Positions 59,513 through 64,000 of a stretch of DNA of 64,000 nt are shown one piece after another. The translations under genes were made by a program, and so were the position numbers. The stretch is from Hyalella azteca (lineage: Eukaryota; Arthropoda; Malacostraca; Amphipoda; Hyalellidae). The stretch is taken from contig NW_025933374.1 in NCBI RefSeq assembly GCF_000764305.2, positions 124,001-188,000 on the forward strand, in the 5' to 3' direction. The notes below the pieces were generated by a model, which was not told the DNA's origin, searched no databases, and saw only the letters and a program-made list of their open reading frames with translations. Each line of letters begins with the position of its first letter. Positions within the stretch are counted from its first letter, which is position 1.

Positions 59513-60220
59513 AGTTGATATCCTGGCGTATAATGAAGCAGAGGGAGGAGAATTATGGCGCTACGTGAGCGACCGCAACTCAACGATCCGCCTTGTTTTA
59601 TATCGACGATGCCAAGTGTCTCCGCTGTTTGCGTGGATTGTGCTTCACTATTTGTCTAGTGGACTGGGAATTACAAAACGTGTGATAAAATAGAAAACAT
59701 TTATACTATGAATGATTAGTTTTTTAGCGTGAAGACAGCTAGTACTTAGCCCCTTTGGGATACACGAATTTTTAAAACTATATTGTTACTTTGAAAGCTT
59801 TTCTGGTAGTCGCAAAGAGGCTGACCAAACAACGGTGTTAAGTCGTATAGCAATTGCGAATATTTCAATGATTTTTACTCATGGCTCTCAAGTTCGCCAA
59901 TGCTGTTATTATTTTTTTTGTTAGTTTAGGTGTGCTGTTCGTTTGAGACATGCTGCGTTCCAGTGAAGGATTTTTGACTTGACGACATTCAGATGATTGA
60001 AATTTGAGATATTTTATAACTATGAAAAAGAAAAATCTTTGGTTGAAATCATGCAATGTCTGGACATCACAAGCGTGCCTGATGTTCTTCACGGTTTACA
60101 ACATCTCAGTTATTCGTTCTTATATGGAATTGAATGAAAATACCATTTTGGTACAAGCAGATCAGCGTCAGCAGATAAACTCAGATTGTTCCTAATTATT
60201 CGCATCGAGATTATTGCGAG
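59513..60220. other. ZNRF 3' flank
   Basis: Presumed 3' UTR. I found no canonical AATAAA within the first 700 bp. Confidence 0.35.
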
Positions 60221-60224
60221 TATG

Positions 60225-60790
60225 AGATTCCTGTACGATTGTCCCGCTCTTAAATTTCCTGTACGATTGTCCCGCTCTTAAATTTCCTGTACGATTGTCC
60301 CGCTCTTAAATTTCCTGTACGATTGTCCCGCTCGTAAATTTCCTGTACGATTGTCCCGCTCGTAAATTTCCTGTACGATTGCCCCGCTCGTAAATTTCCT
60401 GTACGATTGTCCAGCTCGTAAATTTCCTGTACGATTGCCCCAGCTCGTAAATTTCCTGTACCATTGTCCCCGCTCTTAAATTTCCTGTACGATTGCCACA
60501 GCTCGTAAATTTCCTGTACGATTGTCCCCGCTCGTAAATTTCCTGTACGATTGTCCCGCTCGTAAATTTCCTGTACGATTGCCCCAGCTCGTAAATTTCC
60601 TGTACGATTGCTCCGCTCGTAAATTTCCTGTACGATTGCCCCAGCTCGTAAATTTCCTGTACGATTGCCACCGCTCGTAAATTTCCTGTACGATTGCCAC
60701 CGCTCGTAAGTTTCCTATACGATTGCCACCGCTCGTAAATTTCCTGTACGATTGCCACCGCTCGTAATTTTCTGTACGATTGTCACCGCT
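60225..60790. repeat. 28-bp minisatellite, about 20 copies
   Basis: Unit TAAATTTCCTGTACGATTGT plus CCCGCTCG, period 28-29. Units are directly adjacent with no unique spacers, so this is not a CRISPR array despite the unit length. Frames on the minus strand (VQEIYERGQSYRKFTS repeats) are artefacts of the period. Confidence 0.95.
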
Positions 60791-63700
60791 CTAGCACGAA
60801 TCGGATTGTCGTGTATCTCAAACGGGCTATCGCTGCTCACTTCACACGTAAGTGTCTGTTGGCCGAGGCTCGGTCACGTGTTTACAATATCAGCCTGTGT
60901 GTTGCTCACTAATTATCTGGTCACTAATAACCTTAGGGTCTCTAACTTGATGTATTTTCTCAGCGCAAATGATTTTTTCCTGTTTTTTTTTATGAATTTT
61001 TAAAAAGAACAGCCGTGAAACTGCATGGCTTTGGATTCCTGATCTGTTCTGTTCTAATTTACATTCTATTCAGATTAATTTCAAGTGTCTATAGATGATA
61101 AAATTATGAATGGGAAATCCATGCTGACAAAATATCAAGTAAGAGATTCTTGAGGCACTTAATTAACCTATTTCTGTTTCTGTATTTTTTCTTTGGCCAA
61201 TGCAATTCTGTTTGATAACCCCTTGTTGTGTAGTCTGTGCAAACGGCTTCACCAAAGTGTAGTGTACAATAATGGAGTTGTGCATCTTTTTGTCGTCAAA
61301 TATTTATTATTGTGTCTGCGTACGTGATTGAGTGACTCGCCAGTCAAGTCAAATAATTCCATTTAATCACGAGGCTCGTGAAAGGTTATCACTAAAATCT
61401 CATCGAATTTGTATATATGCTGCTATATGGTAATAACTAGCAGCGAAAGCTAATAGCTCTAACAATTTCAGTTCGTGGTGCGATCTATTGTCTCCCAATG
61501 TCACCGGCTTTCGTTTGTACCAACACGTATCATATTGACTGGTGTAAACTTGCATTAACATTCTTCGAAGTTTCCTGTTTCCTGCATATATTTTATTGTG
61601 CTTTCTGTGATCATCAGTTATAAGGAGAGCTGACTTACCATCTTGCTAATTTGTTCATTAGATTTGAACGCCTCGGGTGTCTAAGGCAGCTCTTCAAGAT
61701 ATTCTTCTTCGTGTCCTGGAAAAACTCTCGTCTTCCCTAGATTATTGATATATTCGCGATCGTTTATTAATCTTTTAAATTAAGTAGGATCGTTTATTAA
61801 TCTTTTATTAGCTATAAGTGAGATTTGTACTGTAATTTTTGAGTTTGTACCTCGTAAAGACTATGATAGCTAAAGACAAAAGTGATAGCACGTTTACTCT
61901 GAACCTCTTCTTCGTGCAGCTTTCCAGGTAAGGGTTTTTTGCCACAGAATTACATGTGCAAGTTACCCTTCTTCTTTGTATCGTATAATGGATAACTAAA
62001 TCCTCTTACTCACTGTTGATTATCTACGAAATTATTCTGAGAGAAATGAGTGGGTCTGGATGACCCACTTAAATCAGTCAACCGCGTCCAAATATGTGAT
62101 GCACTTTTTCGATTCACTTGCCCCCTATTTGTGCGTCATACTGACCTATTACTGGGCCTTTAAATTCCACTTTAAATCGCTCTGACGCCCAGATGCTCCC
62201 TACGTATCCGTGCTACGGGCGGTGTCAGGAGCGATTTAACGCCACAAGTCATGCCTGTAATTTAAAGGGCCAGTAATAGGTCAATATGAGCTACAAATGG
62301 GACAAGTGAGTCAAAGAAGTGCATCGCTATTAGGACACGGTTGACTCATCCAGACACACCCATTTCTCTCCGTGTATCGTAAGTTTCTTACATTCTGTAC
62401 AATTTTTCTTAAACTATATGTTCTATATTTTCCTTGCCAGTAACTCAAACTTGATGTACTATTGTTTTCTGTATGTTCTTGAGTTTTAATAGGGATTTTG
62501 AACTTAATATATACTTAAGAAGACATAACCTTCCAGCTCGTCGCTTAGAACTTTCGAAAGCAATGCTGGAATTTATTTTACGTATTCTCATAGACGGGGA
62601 AATTTTCCTGCGAAAAAAATGCCTCCAAAAACACATTTATGACGGAGTTAGATTAAGAGTTGCCATATTTACCTTAGTTTGTGTTATTATTGCGTACTAC
62701 ACTCATTACCTTCTTGTCGCTCTTTCCTTAAGAGTTACTTACGATGCGTTATAGATAGATATTATATTAAATTATAGTTTACTTCTGCTGCACTCATGCA
62801 GTTATTTTCATCCTTAACTAATAACTTGTACTAATTTTCTCCCTATGGTCAGTTAGGACTCTTTATTGAAATAATTCTTACGATGAAGTTCATTCCACGA
62901 TCAACCTTCAGCCTCCCTCACCGATTCCTATCATGTCCTTTAGCCAAGCATTGATTGTGTAACTGAACTCATTTGTTACTTTATCAAACTGTGCAGCTGA
63001 ACTTGATATTTGTTTCTTTTTCAAGCTCCTGACTAAGAGCTTGTTGAAATGTTTCCTCTTTGGTGCGTGAAATCAAAATTGAAGGAAAGTAAAAAGGGAG
63101 AATAGCGCTCTGAAATCGTGAGACCTCCTGGCAAGAAAATATGTGAACTAATGCTCTTATCTGACAAGATTTGTCAAGTTAATTCTGAAGCTAGTGATGA
63201 TGAATGTGAACACTATCGCTTTACAATTTTATAGTGACCTTGTACGGTATTCTTAATTAATAAACGGCAAAGAAAATTCCGCCATCAACCGATTTCTTCT
63301 CAACGATTCACCGCATTCAACAACATTTCGTGTCTCGGATTATGCAAGAAGTTCTTTTTATTGTTAAGGCTTGTGTAGTAGATACGGTACGTAAGTCTTG
63401 ATGTTATTGGACTGGAACTGACATTTGCGACCATAAACTTAACGGGTTCTGTTGTACGTGCTGGACTGTGGGTTTTACTGTGAGCTTTGGTCGTTGCATA
63501 ACTTGAAAAAGGTATTGCCTGTTGAAAAAAAGTTGGCAGGAAACTACGTTCTTAAAAAATAAGTTGGATTTCTTCAACTGGAATTTTCCGCTACATAATA
63601 TTTTTACAAGATATGTGTTTTATTTTATCTAATGTATGTGCAGGTTTTTATCTTTGACGAGTGACCGATCTTTAAAAATTGTATGTATAGATAACGTAAT

Positions 63701-64000
63701 GATGAATTCTGATGACGCAATCAGTAAGGGTGAATTAAAATATATTGAAACTATAGTGCATCTTGTTCGGGCCGATAACTCAATTTGTTTACTGTTCTAT
63801 CCACTAACATCGTCACCAATACTCAAGCCATAATACATGCGCTGAATGTACAACTAAATGTACATAAAACACCGACTTGCCAGTCTCTCACCTCAACAGT
63901 TCATTTTGCCTCGTTTAGGAATTTTTCACCATTAATTAAGATTGGATAGTCATTATGTTGTCAAAGCCTGTGCTAGTGCCGAAGTTGTGATTGGCGTGCC
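60791..64000. other. AT-rich spacer to the window end
   Basis: No supportable exon on either strand. The only structure recognised is the fold-back element at 62037-62373. Confidence 0.4.
62037..62373. mobile_element. Long-arm fold-back element
   Basis: Arms of about 150 bp are inverted copies: GAGAGAAATGAGTGGG at the left pairs with CCCATTTCTCTC at the right, and CTGACCTATTACTGGGCC (62141) pairs with GGGCCAGTAATAGGTCA (62267). The loop is a short GC-richer centre. Non-coding. The family is not recognised. Confidence 0.85.

Noticed and set aside
60225..60790. CRISPR-like array of 28-bp repeats and the VQEIYE repeat frames
   Set aside because: Repeats are directly adjacent without spacers and the sequence is eukaryotic; an ordinary minisatellite.
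62473..62754. 93-codon plus frame with a hydrophobic tail
   Set aside because: No homology, no promoter or poly(A) context, typical chance frame in AT-rich DNA.

Overview
The window is animal nuclear DNA, most likely from a crustacean and plausibly an amphipod. The genes are split by GT-AG introns, introns and spacers are AT-rich, minisatellites and short terminal-inverted-repeat transposons are common, and one gene is a secreted GH5 beta-mannanase of the kind found in plant-feeding crustaceans. The amphipod placement is inference. I reconstructed exons by joining splice sites by eye and requiring reading phase to be kept across every junction.

Layout: 1-10.4 kb is repeat-rich and has no exon I can defend. 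10.4-15.0 kb (minus) holds the first three coding exons of an ARID2/BAP170 homologue (N-terminal part of the ARID domain); the rest of the gene is not visible here. 15-21 kb is spacer with a 1.2-kb satellite of 24-bp units and a deleted mariner element. 21.7-23.6 kb (plus) is a two-exon gene for a PAN/apple plus C-type-lectin-like protein. 24.6-30.1 kb (minus) is a complete nine-exon endo-beta-1,4-mannanase (370 aa) with signal peptide, both catalytic glutamates and a TATA box. 31.5 kb has a broken CR1-like LINE tail. 34.9-42.2 kb (minus) is a complete twelve-exon CDK5RAP3/C53 (543 aa). Just upstream lies a serine-rich minus-strand gene of unknown function, interrupted by an untrimmed Nextera mate-pair junction adapter at 42540-42577. 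44.8-45.6 kb is a second CR1-like LINE with a 227-N gap. 46.7-59.5 kb (plus) is a ZNRF1/2-type E3 ubiquitin ligase, with six core exons plus a very large phase-symmetric exon. 59.5-64 kb is spacer with a 28-bp minisatellite and a fold-back element.

The genes do not form one pathway. CDK5RAP3 (UFM1 ligase adaptor and ER-phagy receptor) and ZNRF (membrane ubiquitin ligase) are housekeeping regulators; ARID2 is a PBAP chromatin-remodelling subunit; the mannanase and lectin are secreted or surface effectors.

The most interesting signals are a tandem expansion of IDFG motifs in CDK5RAP3, at the place where other animals carry IDWG UFM1/ATG8-binding motifs; the 1179-nt symmetric ZNRF exon; three independent tandem duplications that hit exon ends (two copy a splice donor, one copies a C-terminus); and a set of unnamed TIR/fold-back element families. 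The adapter is an assembly artefact, so order and distance across 42540-42577 should not be trusted.
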